A DNA stretch of 55,452 nucleotides, taken from contig JAMPCN010000007.1 of the NCBI GenBank assembly GCA_023666125.1, positions 1 through 55,452 of the forward strand. The letters run 5' to 3'. Position 1 is the stretch's first letter. The number at the start of each line of letters is the position of its first letter. Source of the stretch: Bacillus sp. (in: firmicutes). Its GTDB lineage: Bacteria; Bacillota; Clostridia; Lachnospirales; Lachnospiraceae. Under the pieces are notes generated by a model. The model saw only the letters and a program-made list of their open reading frames with translations, ran no database searches and was not told the origin of the DNA. Positions 8,116 to 16,395 of the stretch are shown here, piece after piece. The translations under genes and the position numbers were made by a program.

Positions 8116-8144
8116 ATTATAATAGCTTAAACCTTTTATGTCAA
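8116..8144 (-). promoter_or_regulatory. Consensus sigma-A promoter of the polysaccharide operon
   Basis: The minus strand shows TTGACA (8144-8139), exactly 17 bases, then TATAAT (8121-8116), a perfect vegetative promoter. Transcription should start near 8109, giving a leader of about 90 nt before the phosphatase gene. The likely start point lies inside the inverted repeat at 8093-8110, so a bound repressor could block it. Confidence 0.85.
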
Positions 8145-8203
8145 TAAAAACGCCTTATTATATCTAGCGTATGAGATGCATGTGTAATGTACAATCTATT
8201 ACA

Positions 8204-8265
8204 AGTGGGAAAAATTACATTTTCCACTGTCGGTTTGCGCCGACATATCCGCGTCGGCGGCAAAC
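8204..8265 (+). promoter_or_regulatory. Two inverted repeats in the leader of the XRE regulator
   Basis: The first repeat (8204-8228) has arms AGTGGGAAAA and TTTTCCACT, with one bulged base, and looks like a second regulator-binding site. The second (8233-8265) has arms GTTTGCGCCGAC and GTCGGCGGCAAAC around an 8-base loop, with one bulge. It would form a very stable RNA hairpin about 30 bases before the start codon. No T-run follows it, so it is not a terminator. It could affect translation or mRNA stability. Confidence 0.5.
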
Positions 8266-8296
8266 TTCACAAATTATGAAAAGGATGTGACTTGTA

Positions 8297-8614
8297 ATGA
8301 TGTACGATGATTTTATTGCAAACAGGCTGTCCAGGCTCAGAATCCAAAAAGGCGTATCCGCGCGCGACATGTCTTTGTCGTTAGGACAGGCGAATAATTA
8401 TATCAATACGATAGAAAATAAAAAATCACTGCCATCCATGCAATCCTTTTTCTATATCTGTGAATTTCTTGGCATAACCCCGCAGGAATTCTTTGACGAG
8501 GAAAATACCATTCCCGAACAGTTCCGGGAGTTTATGGAGGAAGCCAAAAAACTGGATGAAAATACCATGGCCCATATACTTGGCATCATGAAAGAGTTGA
8601 ATAAGCACAGGTAA
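8297..8614 (+). CDS. XRE-family helix-turn-helix regulator, probably of the polysaccharide operon
   Basis: The 105-aa protein has an N-terminal HTH of about 60 residues (NRLSRLRIQKGVSARDMSLS, then NNYINTIENKKSLPSM) ending at ITPQEFFDEE. A short acidic C-terminal helix follows (EQFREFMEEAKKLDENTMAH). This is like a SinR-type layout with a small oligomerisation tail. It is transcribed away from the polysaccharide operon across a 278-bp intergenic region that contains a consensus promoter and two related inverted repeats. That context suggests local control of polysaccharide synthesis. Two adjacent ATG codons (8297, 8300) follow an AAGGATG element at long spacing. The 3' end overlaps the convergent membrane-protein gene by 29 bases. 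Confidence 0.85.
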   Translation: MMYDDFIANRLSRLRIQKGVSARDMSLSLGQANNYINTIENKKSLPSMQSFFYICEFLGITPQEFFDEENTIPEQFREFMEEAKKLDENTMAHILGIMKELNKHR

Positions 8615-10233
8615 TTTTATTCCACTGCTCTTTCATGTCTACAAACCAGGTGATATCCGTTCTCTCGTCATCTATGGAATTACTTTCTATCGCAGAAAAA
8701 ATAGCTTCCAAAGCCACACGATTTTTCTGTTCGTATTCTTCTATGCTCTTTTTCAGTACCTCTTCCATCCGTGGCATCAATGTGTTATTATGCTTAAACT
8801 GCGCCAATTCCATTTTTAAATATTCTTCACACTGCCGGCACATCTGGCTGCCGCACCAAAGTTTCAAAAGCTTCAGATAGCCTGCGTAAAGAGCAATCAC
8901 CAGTAATACGGTAAAAATGAGAAAGGATTTTAAATTGTAAAAAAGCATGACCACAAACGCAACAACATAATAGATAAAATCATTGACCGCACTCCAGGGT
9001 ATCACCGTCCTTATCATATTATCAAATTCTATTAAAAAGCCGCCCGCTTTCGTGTTTTCAACAGCGCTGCTAATCTGCCCCTGTGCGATAATGGCTTCAA
9101 ACAAAAAGCTGCATATTAGCATAAACATGGGAAGCATTACCAATACTTTCCTCTTTTTATCCCATTTTTTGCCAATATTTCTTACCATGTCGCTTGTTTT
9201 ATTGCCAAATGCCGTAATTTCATTTCCTCCAAATTCCAGCGTCTCCGCCCTATCTGACATTTCCTTATACAGCTTATTTTTTCTTGTCTCGTATTCCCTA
9301 TATAATTTTTCACTTTCATTTTCTTTTTCAAACAGATATTCGCCAATGCTTTGGAACATCTTTTTCATTTCTTCCAGTACCTGGTCATAATTTTGGGCAA
9401 CACTTTTAAGCAGTTCCCTAAGTAGGAGAGCTGCCGCCTTATCAAATTCCTTTTTAATATTGATAAAAATTTCCGTATAGGAGTTTCTGTTTTTTCTTTC
9501 CGCGAAAGATGTCTTTACACCGGAAACTTTCTGTATATTTCCATAAACCCTTTTGACTACAGCGTTTTCACGCTCTGCCATAAAGTCCATTGTCGATTCA
9601 TTCTCTGCATGGCATTTATCCATGGTCTTTTGAACCTGTAATTTGAATGCCTGTATGGATGCGGCTTTCATGCCCTCGTCACTTTCCCCGTTATCCGGTA
9701 TCAGTTCCCGGCCGATACTTGCAAGCATCCTCTCCACCGCAGCATGAATATCGCTCCAATTCACATTCTCCGCTGTTATCTGCTTCTTACATTCCTCTAT
9801 AACATGCAGGCTCTCCAATGCAAGTTCCTGTTTTACCGCGCACCTTTCCAGTTCCGTCATCCATTCTATGGCTCTTATCGTTAAAGCAGCCTCTCTGGCT
9901 TCCACTAATATCTGTCCGGACTCCTGCGGTTCCATATCATGTAAATGTGGCGCGTAACCGCCGACAGCTTCCGAAATCATTTCTTCTTTATAGCGGTCAA
10001 TATCCTGATTCATTTCCAACATCAGCTTTTCCATAAAATCCGCTATCTTCTTTTTATGGTCCGCTACATAGGCGTCAATGGATTCCCTGACTTCCGGCGG
10101 AATTTTATGATTTTCATCATATCCTACGGAAGAGGATTTGCTGTTTTCAGTTGTACCCCCCCCCGAGAAAATACACTTCCGCCATCTCGTTCTGTGCCTG
10201 TTCTTCTCTTTTGTGTGCAATGCTTATATTCAT
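8586..10233 (-). CDS. Coiled-coil membrane protein with a G9 tract, apparently phase-OFF
   Basis: The long body (about 540 codons) is helical and charged, with many cytoplasmic coiled-coil segments. It has hydrophobic stretches near VLVMLPMFMLICSFLFEAII, FIYYVVAFVVMLFYNL and FLIFTVLLVIALYAGYL, then a short Cys-containing segment (WCGSQMCRQC). I do not recognise a family. The best start is ATG at 10233 (MNISIAHKREEQAQNEMAEV). It reads into a G9 run (10156-10164) and then meets TGA three codons later. With eight Gs it would join the body frame. The only start already in the body frame is TTG at 10220, which has no clear ribosome-binding site. The gene is therefore either phase-variable and OFF, or it carries a homopolymer error. 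Confidence 0.65.
10156..10164. repeat. G9 homopolymer near the 5' end of a coding region
   Basis: Nine Gs on the minus strand lie about 23 codons after the ATG at 10233. The ATG frame and the long body frame differ by one base across the tract, so tract length decides whether the full protein is made. It is the longest G tract I noticed in the window; the next is G8 at 1197-1204. Confidence 0.8.
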
Positions 10234-10377
10234 ATCTATGCCTGTATCCTTTCTCAGCACATATCCATCGTTAAAATAATTTGTCAAATATAAATATATT
10301 ACATCCAAATTTTACAAAATCCACGCTGTGTATTTCTCATAATAATATATTTCCCTTATTATGTCAACAAAATAATT

Positions 10378-10959
10378 TTATATATCCAACTGCATCTGCA
10401 CTTCCGACTCCGCCTGCAATTTAAACTCCTCAATCTGGACCGGATTTAATTCCGGTAAATCCTCCAGGGATTTCACGCCGAAACTGCGTAAAAACTGTTC
10501 CGTCGTTCCGAATAACAGCGGGCGTCCCGGAGCGTCCAGTCTGCCGACCTCCGTAATCAGGTCATATTCCAAAAGCTTATTGACCGCATGGTCACAGCTT
10601 ACGCCTCGCACCTTTTCAATCTCCAGCCTCGTAACCGGCTGCTTATAGGCGATAATGGACAACGTTTCCAGTAAGGTATCCGTCAGCACGTACTTTTTCG
10701 GCGTCTTGGCAATTTTTATCAGATATTCATAAAGTTCCCCTTTCGTACAAAGCTGTACCGCGTCCTCTAAAGTTGTCAGACCGATGCCTCTGTCCTCTTT
10801 CTGATAGTCTTTCTCCATTTCCGCCAGAATCTCTTTTACCGTCTGTTTGTCCTCTTCTATCACTTCCGCCAGCCTCTCGATTTCAACGGAATCTCCCATC
10901 GTAAATAAAATCGCTTCCAGCACGGCTTTCGCCTTTTCTCTCTCCATATTAATTTCCAT
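10378..10959 (-). CDS. scpB: Segregation and condensation protein B
   Basis: ScpB is the winged-helix subunit of the SMC-ScpAB condensin. The 193-aa length is normal. Typical segments are KAVLEAILFTMGDSVEIERL at the start, YVLTDTLLETLSIIAYKQPV in the middle, and DHAVNKLLEYDLITEVGRLD with GRPLLFGTTEQFL towards the end. It follows scpA by 27 bases and both are read leftward. ATG at 10959 has GGAAAG about 6 bases upstream. Confidence 0.97.
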   Translation of the reverse strand: MEINMEREKAKAVLEAILFTMGDSVEIERLAEVIEEDKQTVKEILAEMEKDYQKEDRGIGLTTLEDAVQLCTKGELYEYLIKIAKTPKKYVLTDTLLETLSIIAYKQPVTRLEIEKVRGVSCDHAVNKLLEYDLITEVGRLDAPGRPLLFGTTEQFLRSFGVKSLEDLPELNPVQIEEFKLQAESEVQMQLDI

Positions 10960-10986
10960 GCCTTTCTTTCCAACCTACGACATTCT

Positions 10987-11736
10987 TTATACGGCTTCTT
11001 TTACCGTAATCGTAATGTCTCCGAAAATATCTTCCTGCGCTATGCCAATCTTTCCGATTTTCATCATTTCCAAAATCACCAGAAAAGTTACAATAATTTC
11101 CATTTTACTGTTCTGCTTTTCCAACAGCCGGCGGAAACTGAATTTTTTATGGCTTTTTAAATAATCCTCTATGTATACGATTTTGGCGTCCATATCGATT
11201 TCGTCCTTTTCGATTTTACCAAACGTGCTTCTGACAGGGTCAATTTTATCCTCCTGCCTTTTTAACATGGACTTAAAAATTTCATGCAGTTTTGCAAGCG
11301 TCATGTCGCCAATCAGTTCCTCGTAATTAACAGGTTCTTTATATTCGCTGATTTCCTTAGGAAGCGTCGGCCTTTTGTAGAGGCTTTTCTGCGCTGCAAC
11401 CATTCTGTCCTTTAATTCATAGGACATATATTTGCACATCTTATACTGCAATAACTGTTCCACCAGTTCCGCTCTCGGGTCTTCCTCTTCGCCCTCTTCA
11501 TTGACTTCTTTCGGCAACAGCATCCTGCACTTAATATCAATCAGGGTTGCCGCCATCACGAGGAACTCGCTCATGACGTTCATATCCTCTCTCTCCATCT
11601 GCTTGATATAATCCAGATACTGCTCCGTAATTTCCACGATAGGAATATCGTAAATATCCACTTTATTTTTGTCTATCAAATGTAATAATAAATCCAACGG
11701 TCCTTCAAAGACCTCTAATTTTACGGGAATTGCCAT
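10987..11736 (-). CDS. scpA: Segregation and condensation protein A
   Basis: ScpA is the kleisin that bridges SMC heads and binds ScpB. The N-terminus VKLEVFEGPLDLLLHLIDKN and IVEITEQYLDYIKQM are characteristic. A central linker carries MLLPKEVNEEGEEEDPRAEL, and the C-terminal winged helix contains KFSFRRLLEKQNSKMEIIVT and EDIFGDITI. Length 249 aa is normal. It is directly upstream of scpB and 30 bases downstream of the phosphoesterase gene, so all three may be one transcript. Confidence 0.97.
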   Translation of the reverse strand: MAIPVKLEVFEGPLDLLLHLIDKNKVDIYDIPIVEITEQYLDYIKQMEREDMNVMSEFLVMAATLIDIKCRMLLPKEVNEEGEEEDPRAELVEQLLQYKMCKYMSYELKDRMVAAQKSLYKRPTLPKEISEYKEPVNYEELIGDMTLAKLHEIFKSMLKRQEDKIDPVRSTFGKIEKDEIDMDAKIVYIEDYLKSHKKFSFRRLLEKQNSKMEIIVTFLVILEMMKIGKIGIAQEDIFGDITITVKEAV

Positions 11737-11766
11737 AGCCTGTCCACCCTTTTATTTTCTGTTTTG

Positions 11767-12627
11767 CTAAGACGCAGGTTTTATATGAATCATTACCAGC
11801 TCGCCCGGATTAAAGATACGAATCGGCAGCGTATGCGAACCGAGTCCTCTGCTCAAAATCATAACGGTGTTATCCTTTTCATATCTTCCGCCGTCGTATT
11901 TGGGAAATAATGTCAGTTTCGGAGAAACCACGCCTCCTAAAAACGGAAGTTTCATCAGGCCGCCATGCACATGCCCCGACACGACCAAATCCGCTCCCCA
12001 CTTTACATAGTCCTCAAAGTAATCCGGATTATGGGCAATCAGAATCTGGAATTTATCCTTTTGTGCCGTTCCCAGTAAATCCGTAAGATAATCATCCGGC
12101 ATCGGATAGGTACGAAATTTCCGGTAATAACGCCGCTCCACCTGCAAACCGCATATGTTGATGTTTGCAGATGGCAGTTCGACGCTCTCATTGATTAACG
12201 GTTCTATTCCGAAACTGTGCAGGTTTTCGATGTAATCTTCGTATACGCCCTCGGCCTGCTCCGGATATAAACCAAGATGCTGTTCATGATTTCCCATGCC
12301 GTAATAAACCGGATATTTTCGTGATAGCCTGTTCATCAAATCCACCGCAACATGATATTTTCCCTTTGTGTCACGCGCCGTCAGCATATCGCCTGCAACC
12401 AGAACCGCATCCGGCGCAAGTTCATCTATTTTACGAAGCAGCCTCTCATTCTGCTCCCCAAAAGATTTGTTGTGTAAATCCGCTAACAGCGCAAACGTAT
12501 ATTCTCCGGCTGCCTTATCGGATTCTATTTCATATTCCGCCGTTACAAACCGGTTACAGTCATAATACATAACCAGTAAAAAAAAGCAGATAAGAACGAC
12601 CAGTACGGTCAATATCACAGGAATCAT
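11767..12627 (-). CDS. Membrane-anchored calcineurin-like metallophosphoesterase
   Basis: I place the start at ATG 12627, where GGAGAACGCAA precedes it; a longer frame to 12672 has no such site. The 286-aa product begins with one TM segment (VILTVLVVLICFFLLVMYYD). The YkuE-like phosphoesterase domain follows: LLADLHN, VLVAGDML, YYGMGNHEQH, ILIAHNPDY and VVSGHVHGG supply the di-metal ligands. Substrates of this group are not well defined; cell-envelope lipid phosphates have been proposed for relatives. Confidence 0.88.
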   Translation of the reverse strand: MIPVILTVLVVLICFFLLVMYYDCNRFVTAEYEIESDKAAGEYTFALLADLHNKSFGEQNERLLRKIDELAPDAVLVAGDMLTARDTKGKYHVAVDLMNRLSRKYPVYYGMGNHEQHLGLYPEQAEGVYEDYIENLHSFGIEPLINESVELPSANINICGLQVERRYYRKFRTYPMPDDYLTDLLGTAQKDKFQILIAHNPDYFEDYVKWGADLVVSGHVHGGLMKLPFLGGVVSPKLTLFPKYDGGRYEKDNTVMILSRGLGSHTLPIRIFNPGELVMIHIKPAS

Positions 12628-12708
12628 TTGCGTTCTCCATTTATATCCAAAATAACTTATAAAGTATATCACAAATCATAGCGAAACCGCAATCCCAAGT
12701 GTACACTG

Positions 12709-13905
12709 TTAAAAAACTAAATATTCCATCCATATTTTGTGCAGATAGTCCAAATATCCCGCCTCTTCCACGGATTTTGCCGCCAGAATGGACACGCTTC
12801 CGATACGGGTTCCGTTTAATTTATAAACGGCCTCTCCGATGGCATCCCCCTCCGACACCGGCGCCCTGACAATCTCCGGCAGGCTGATTTCTTTTTCGAT
12901 ATCATTCAAATTATTTCCGGCTGTATCCAGATAATGAAATTCTCCCGCGTAAGCTAAATTGACGCTGTCTTCTACGCCGCCTTCCACTCTCTGCGCCGGT
13001 AATGCGTCCTGATTGGCATCCGTATACATTTTGCTGACGCTGTAACCGTAATTTAAAAGCGTTATGGCATCCGCAAATCTTGATTTTCCATCCGGCGCAG
13101 CCATAATAACCGCAATTAATTCCATGCCGTCCTTATCGGCGGTGGCGGACAGACAATATAACGCCTTGGAGGTAGACCCCGTCTTTAAGCCGGTCGCCCA
13201 TTCGTACTGCTTTAGCAGTTTATTGGTGCTGGATAAGGTAAACGTGGAAGTTCCCTGCGCCGTATGATGTTCAATGTCCTCCATCCAAATGCCGCTGTAA
13301 TGGAAGATTTCCGGATATTTTGTAATCAGTTCCCTGGACATAATCGCCACATCTTTGGCAGACGTATAATGGTTATCCGAATCCGTCAGCCCGCAGCAGT
13401 CCTCAAAATGCGTATTCTGCATCCCAAGGCTTTCCGCCTTTTCATTCATCAACTTGACAAATTCACCCTCGCTGCCCGCTATGTATTCTGCCACCGCTAC
13501 GCTGGCGTCATTTCCTGATGATACGGTAATGCACTTTATCATGGTGTCTAATGTCTGGCTCTCTCCCTCTTCCAGAAAGACCTGCGAACCGCCCATGGAC
13601 TTTGCATGTGCGCTGGTCGTCACCATGTCGTCTAACGTAATCCTTCCGCTTTCCAAATGTTCAAAGATGACAAGCAGTGTCATAATTTTGGTAATGCTGG
13701 CCGGACTCCTTCTTGTCTCGGCATCCTGTTCACAAATCACCTGACCGGTCGAAGCCTCCATAACGACATAGGAGGGCGCCGACACTTCCGGCGCCGCATA
13801 TGCCCGAATCGGCCATAACATGGCTGCCATGCAGATATTGACCGTCATACAGATACAAAGCATTACGGAAAATACCGCCGCCCGTTTTTTTTCTTTTTTC
13901 AACAC
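12709..13905 (-). CDS. D-alanyl-D-alanine carboxypeptidase (DacF/PBP5-like)
   Basis: This low-molecular-weight penicillin-binding protein trims pentapeptide stems and acts outside the membrane. A signal peptide ends near IRAYAAPEV. The three active-site motifs are present: SPASITKIM (SxxK, near residue 67), SSGNDASVAV (SxN, near 130) and GLKTGST (KTG, near 244). A C-terminal beta-rich domain follows, ending in a short helix (YLDYLHKIWMEYLVF) that may bind the membrane. The start is GTG at 13905 after GGGAGAGA, or TTG one codon later. An overlapping frame from ATG 13909 is a shadow. Confidence 0.93.
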   Translation of the reverse strand: MLKKEKKRAAVFSVMLCICMTVNICMAAMLWPIRAYAAPEVSAPSYVVMEASTGQVICEQDAETRRSPASITKIMTLLVIFEHLESGRITLDDMVTTSAHAKSMGGSQVFLEEGESQTLDTMIKCITVSSGNDASVAVAEYIAGSEGEFVKLMNEKAESLGMQNTHFEDCCGLTDSDNHYTSAKDVAIMSRELITKYPEIFHYSGIWMEDIEHHTAQGTSTFTLSSTNKLLKQYEWATGLKTGSTSKALYCLSATADKDGMELIAVIMAAPDGKSRFADAITLLNYGYSVSKMYTDANQDALPAQRVEGGVEDSVNLAYAGEFHYLDTAGNNLNDIEKEISLPEIVRAPVSEGDAIGEAVYKLNGTRIGSVSILAAKSVEEAGYLDYLHKIWMEYLVF

Positions 13906-13980
13906 TCATCTCTCCCGCATATTCCTCTATATCATAAATATTAAAAAAAGAAAAAAGATATACCAACAGAATCATATAAC

Positions 13981-14007
13981 AAAATCCCTGACATCAATCA
14001 GGGATTT
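13981..14007 (-). terminator. Rho-independent terminator after rpsU
   Basis: AAATCCCTGA and TCAGGGATTT arms flank a 6-base loop, followed by TTGTT on the minus strand. It lies 15 bases after the rpsU stop and separates it from the carboxypeptidase gene. Confidence 0.85.
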
Positions 14008-14021
14008 GTTCACATGGATTA

Positions 14022-14198
14022 TTAATTGTATTTCCGTTTTCTCGCTGCTTCAGACTTTTTCTTGCGTCTTACGCTTGGTTTCTCGTAATGCTCTCTCTTA
14101 CGAATTTCCTGTTGAATACCAGCTTTTGCACAGCTTCTTTTAAAGCGACGCAATGCACTGTCTAAAGTCTCATTTTCTTTCACGATTACGTTCGACAT
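14022..14198 (-). CDS. rpsU: 30S ribosomal protein S21
   Basis: This short gene encodes 58 residues beginning [20 protein letters not shown], the standard bacterial S21 N-terminus. It continues with [20 protein letters not shown] and a basic tail ending RKRKYN. S21 sits on the 30S platform near the anti-Shine-Dalgarno region. The ribosome-binding site GGGAGGTC is strong. It has its own promoter (14294-14321), a structured leader of about 90 nt and a terminator, so it is a single-gene unit. Confidence 0.98.
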   Translation of the reverse strand: MSNVIVKENETLDSALRRFKRSCAKAGIQQEIRKREHYEKPSVRRKKKSEAARKRKYN

Positions 14199-14293
14199 TC
14201 CGCACCTGACCTCCCTTCAGTCCCTAACAAGTAACACGACTGATTGGGTTATTTCTTGCACAACTGTGCTGTGTGTATCTACACACAATATAA

Positions 14294-14321
14294 ATTATAC
14301 CACAATCTGGATATGAGTCAA
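14294..14321 (-). promoter_or_regulatory. rpsU: rpsU promoter
   Basis: The minus strand has TTGACT (14321-14316), a 16-base spacer and TATAAT (14299-14294). The leader then contains two small hairpins, TGTGTGT/ACACACA and GCACA/TGTGC, before the rpsU start. Confidence 0.75.
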
Positions 14322-14420
14322 CTACTATTTTTCATTTGTTTTTCATGGTACACTGGCATAAGAAAACATCCCGGAACCGAACCAAAACAGAAACCAAAAC
14401 AGAAAGAAGACGCCGACATT

Positions 14421-15659
14421 ATGAAAACAACAGGCATCATTGCTGAATATAATCCGTTCCATAACGGACACGCTTACCATATCGCGAAAGCAAAAGAAAT
14501 GACCGGAGCCGATTACTGCATCATTATTATGAGCGGAAACTATGTGCAGCGCGGCGCGCCCGCCATCATGGATAAAGGTCTGCGCGCACACGCGGCGCTG
14601 ATGTGCGGAGCGGATTTGGTCATTGAACTGCCCGTCCACTACGCCGCCGCCAGCGCGGAATACTTTGCAGAGGGCGCCGCCGCCCTCTTAGACAGGCTGG
14701 GCGTTGCCGATAGTCTGTGTTTTGGCAGTGAATGCGGCGACTTACAAGCCCTGCTTCGTCTTTCTGACGTTTTATTATCCGAAAATACGCAGTTAAAATC
14801 TCTTATCCGGGAAAATATAAAGGCGGGGTATTCCTATCCGCAGGCAAGAAGCCTTGCGCTTACTGACGCCTATCCACAGCTTACAGACGAAATTTTACTG
14901 ATGCAGCAGCCGAATAACATTCTGGGCGTGGAATATCTGAAAGCCCTGAAAAAAAGAAACAGCCGCATCATCCCCTATACCATATCCAGAGATGGCGGCG
15001 GCTATCATGACGCCTCTTTGCAATCCGTCCACAGTTCCGCACTTGCCATCCGGAATTTCTTTATGGAAAACGGCGATATTTCCCTGTTACAAGAACATAT
15101 CCCCGCCGCTTCTTATCAGGAGCTTGTACAAGCATACCAAAAATTTTTCCCGGTCTTGGCGGATGATTTTTCCGCCCTTCTGGCCTATAAGCTGATGCAA
15201 GCGCCGGATGACGGTCTTAGCGTCTATTTTGATATTGATAAGGATTTCTCCGATAAGGTAAAAAAGCTTTTTTATTCCTATACGGATTTTACCTCCTTTT
15301 GCGATGCCTTAAAATCCAAAAATATGACTTATACCAGAATTTCCAGAAATCTTCTTCATATTTTGTTAAATATTTATCAGGAAGATATCGACAATTTCCG
15401 CGCGCGGGATTATGTTTTTTATGCCAGAATTCTGGGATTTAAAAAAGAATCCGCCCCCCTGCTTACGGCAATCAAAGCGAATTCCTCTATCCCGCTTATC
15501 TCCAAACTGGCAGATGCCCCTGCCCTGATTTCTTCCCCATACGGACGCAGTATGCTCACGCAGGAGATACAGGCGGACGACATATACCGTATGGTACTAC
15601 AGCAGAAATTCCACCGGCATCTGCCAAACGAATACCAGCGTCAGATTATTATTGTTTAA
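14421..15659 (+). CDS. tmcAL: tRNA(Met) cytidine acetate ligase
   Basis: TmcAL (YlbM family) makes N4-acetylcytidine at the wobble position of elongator tRNA-Met. The start MKTTGIIAEYNPFHNGHAYH carries the HxGH nucleotidyltransferase motif (HNGH). IIMSGNYVQRGAPAIMDKGL and GADLVIELPVHYAAASAEYF follow, all typical of the family. The longer open frame to 14244 runs back through the rpsU promoter, so I start at 14421. The resulting 412 aa fits the family length. The ribosome-binding site is weak (AGAAGA). It converges on plsC with a 4-base gap. Confidence 0.95.
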   Translation: MKTTGIIAEYNPFHNGHAYHIAKAKEMTGADYCIIIMSGNYVQRGAPAIMDKGLRAHAALMCGADLVIELPVHYAAASAEYFAEGAAALLDRLGVADSLCFGSECGDLQALLRLSDVLLSENTQLKSLIRENIKAGYSYPQARSLALTDAYPQLTDEILLMQQPNNILGVEYLKALKKRNSRIIPYTISRDGGGYHDASLQSVHSSALAIRNFFMENGDISLLQEHIPAASYQELVQAYQKFFPVLADDFSALLAYKLMQAPDDGLSVYFDIDKDFSDKVKKLFYSYTDFTSFCDALKSKNMTYTRISRNLLHILLNIYQEDIDNFRARDYVFYARILGFKKESAPLLTAIKANSSIPLISKLADAPALISSPYGRSMLTQEIQADDIYRMVLQQKFHRHLPNEYQRQIIIV

Positions 15660-15663
15660 AATA

Positions 15664-16383
15664 TTACTCTGTCACTTTCTCAATATATTGTTCGATTCTG
15701 TCATGGACGATATCCGAAACCTGCGCGGTCGTCATCCCTTTATATTCCTCGTAATACAGCGGCGGCAGATAATGCACCTGCGTTCTTACCGTCTTAATCG
15801 ACCATTCTTCAAACACTTTATAGGAATCAATCAGCACCACCGGCACAATCGGCGCCTTAGCTTTCATTGCGCTTTTAAAACACCCCGGCTTAAATTCACA
15901 GACTCTGTTATGGTTATGATAATATCCGCCCTCGGGGAAAATAATATATTTTCTTCCGGCCGCGACTTCCTCCGATACCTGTTTCATTAATTTCACGGTC
16001 TGGCGTGCATCCTCTATTTTGAGCCGCTTTCCATGCACCAAATCAATAAACTGCGAGGTCAGTATCATATGGGATTTGGCATCATCTATGACAATGGCGC
16101 ACGGCCTGTCATGCGTATGGACAATGCCGAGCGCGTCATATTTGCCCTGATGGTTTGGAAACATCACATAACCGCCCTCTTTCGGTAAATTCTCCATACC
16201 GTATCCCTGTGTTTGAATATGTCCTGTTTTCATCATCCGCCGTACTGCCAGGCGGGCATAACGATAGCACTGCTCCTCCGTATATTTCTCCGGATGCTTC
16301 GCCATATATGCCATTTTCGGAATCATATAAAGTCTTGGCAGATTGCAGACAATCACCTGGATAAAACGTAACATTAAAAACAC
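15664..16383 (-). CDS. plsC: 1-acyl-sn-glycerol-3-phosphate acyltransferase (PlsC family)
   Basis: This membrane enzyme adds the second acyl chain to make phosphatidic acid. The HX4D catalytic motif is visible in MFPNHQGKYDALGI, and the phosphate-binding motif in IIFPEGGYYHN. An N-terminal hydrophobic segment (FIQVIVCNLPRLYMI) provides membrane contact. Length 239 aa is normal. It lies 13 bases downstream of the cardiolipin synthase gene on the same strand, so two phospholipid steps are grouped. Confidence 0.93.
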   Translation of the reverse strand: MFLMLRFIQVIVCNLPRLYMIPKMAYMAKHPEKYTEEQCYRYARLAVRRMMKTGHIQTQGYGMENLPKEGGYVMFPNHQGKYDALGIVHTHDRPCAIVIDDAKSHMILTSQFIDLVHGKRLKIEDARQTVKLMKQVSEEVAAGRKYIIFPEGGYYHNHNRVCEFKPGCFKSAMKAKAPIVPVVLIDSYKVFEEWSIKTVRTQVHYLPPLYYEEYKGMTTAQVSDIVHDRIEQYIEKVTE

Positions 16384-16395
16384 TCTCTTTCCATC

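Noticed and set aside
13730-13975. Alternative ATG frame overlapping the start of the carboxypeptidase gene
   Set aside because: It shares the ribosome-binding site but reads the signal peptide in the wrong frame. The GTG/TTG frame gives a clear penicillin-binding protein.
14244-14420. N-terminal extension of tmcAL
   Set aside because: It runs through the rpsU promoter and leader, and has no similarity to the family start, which is at 14421.
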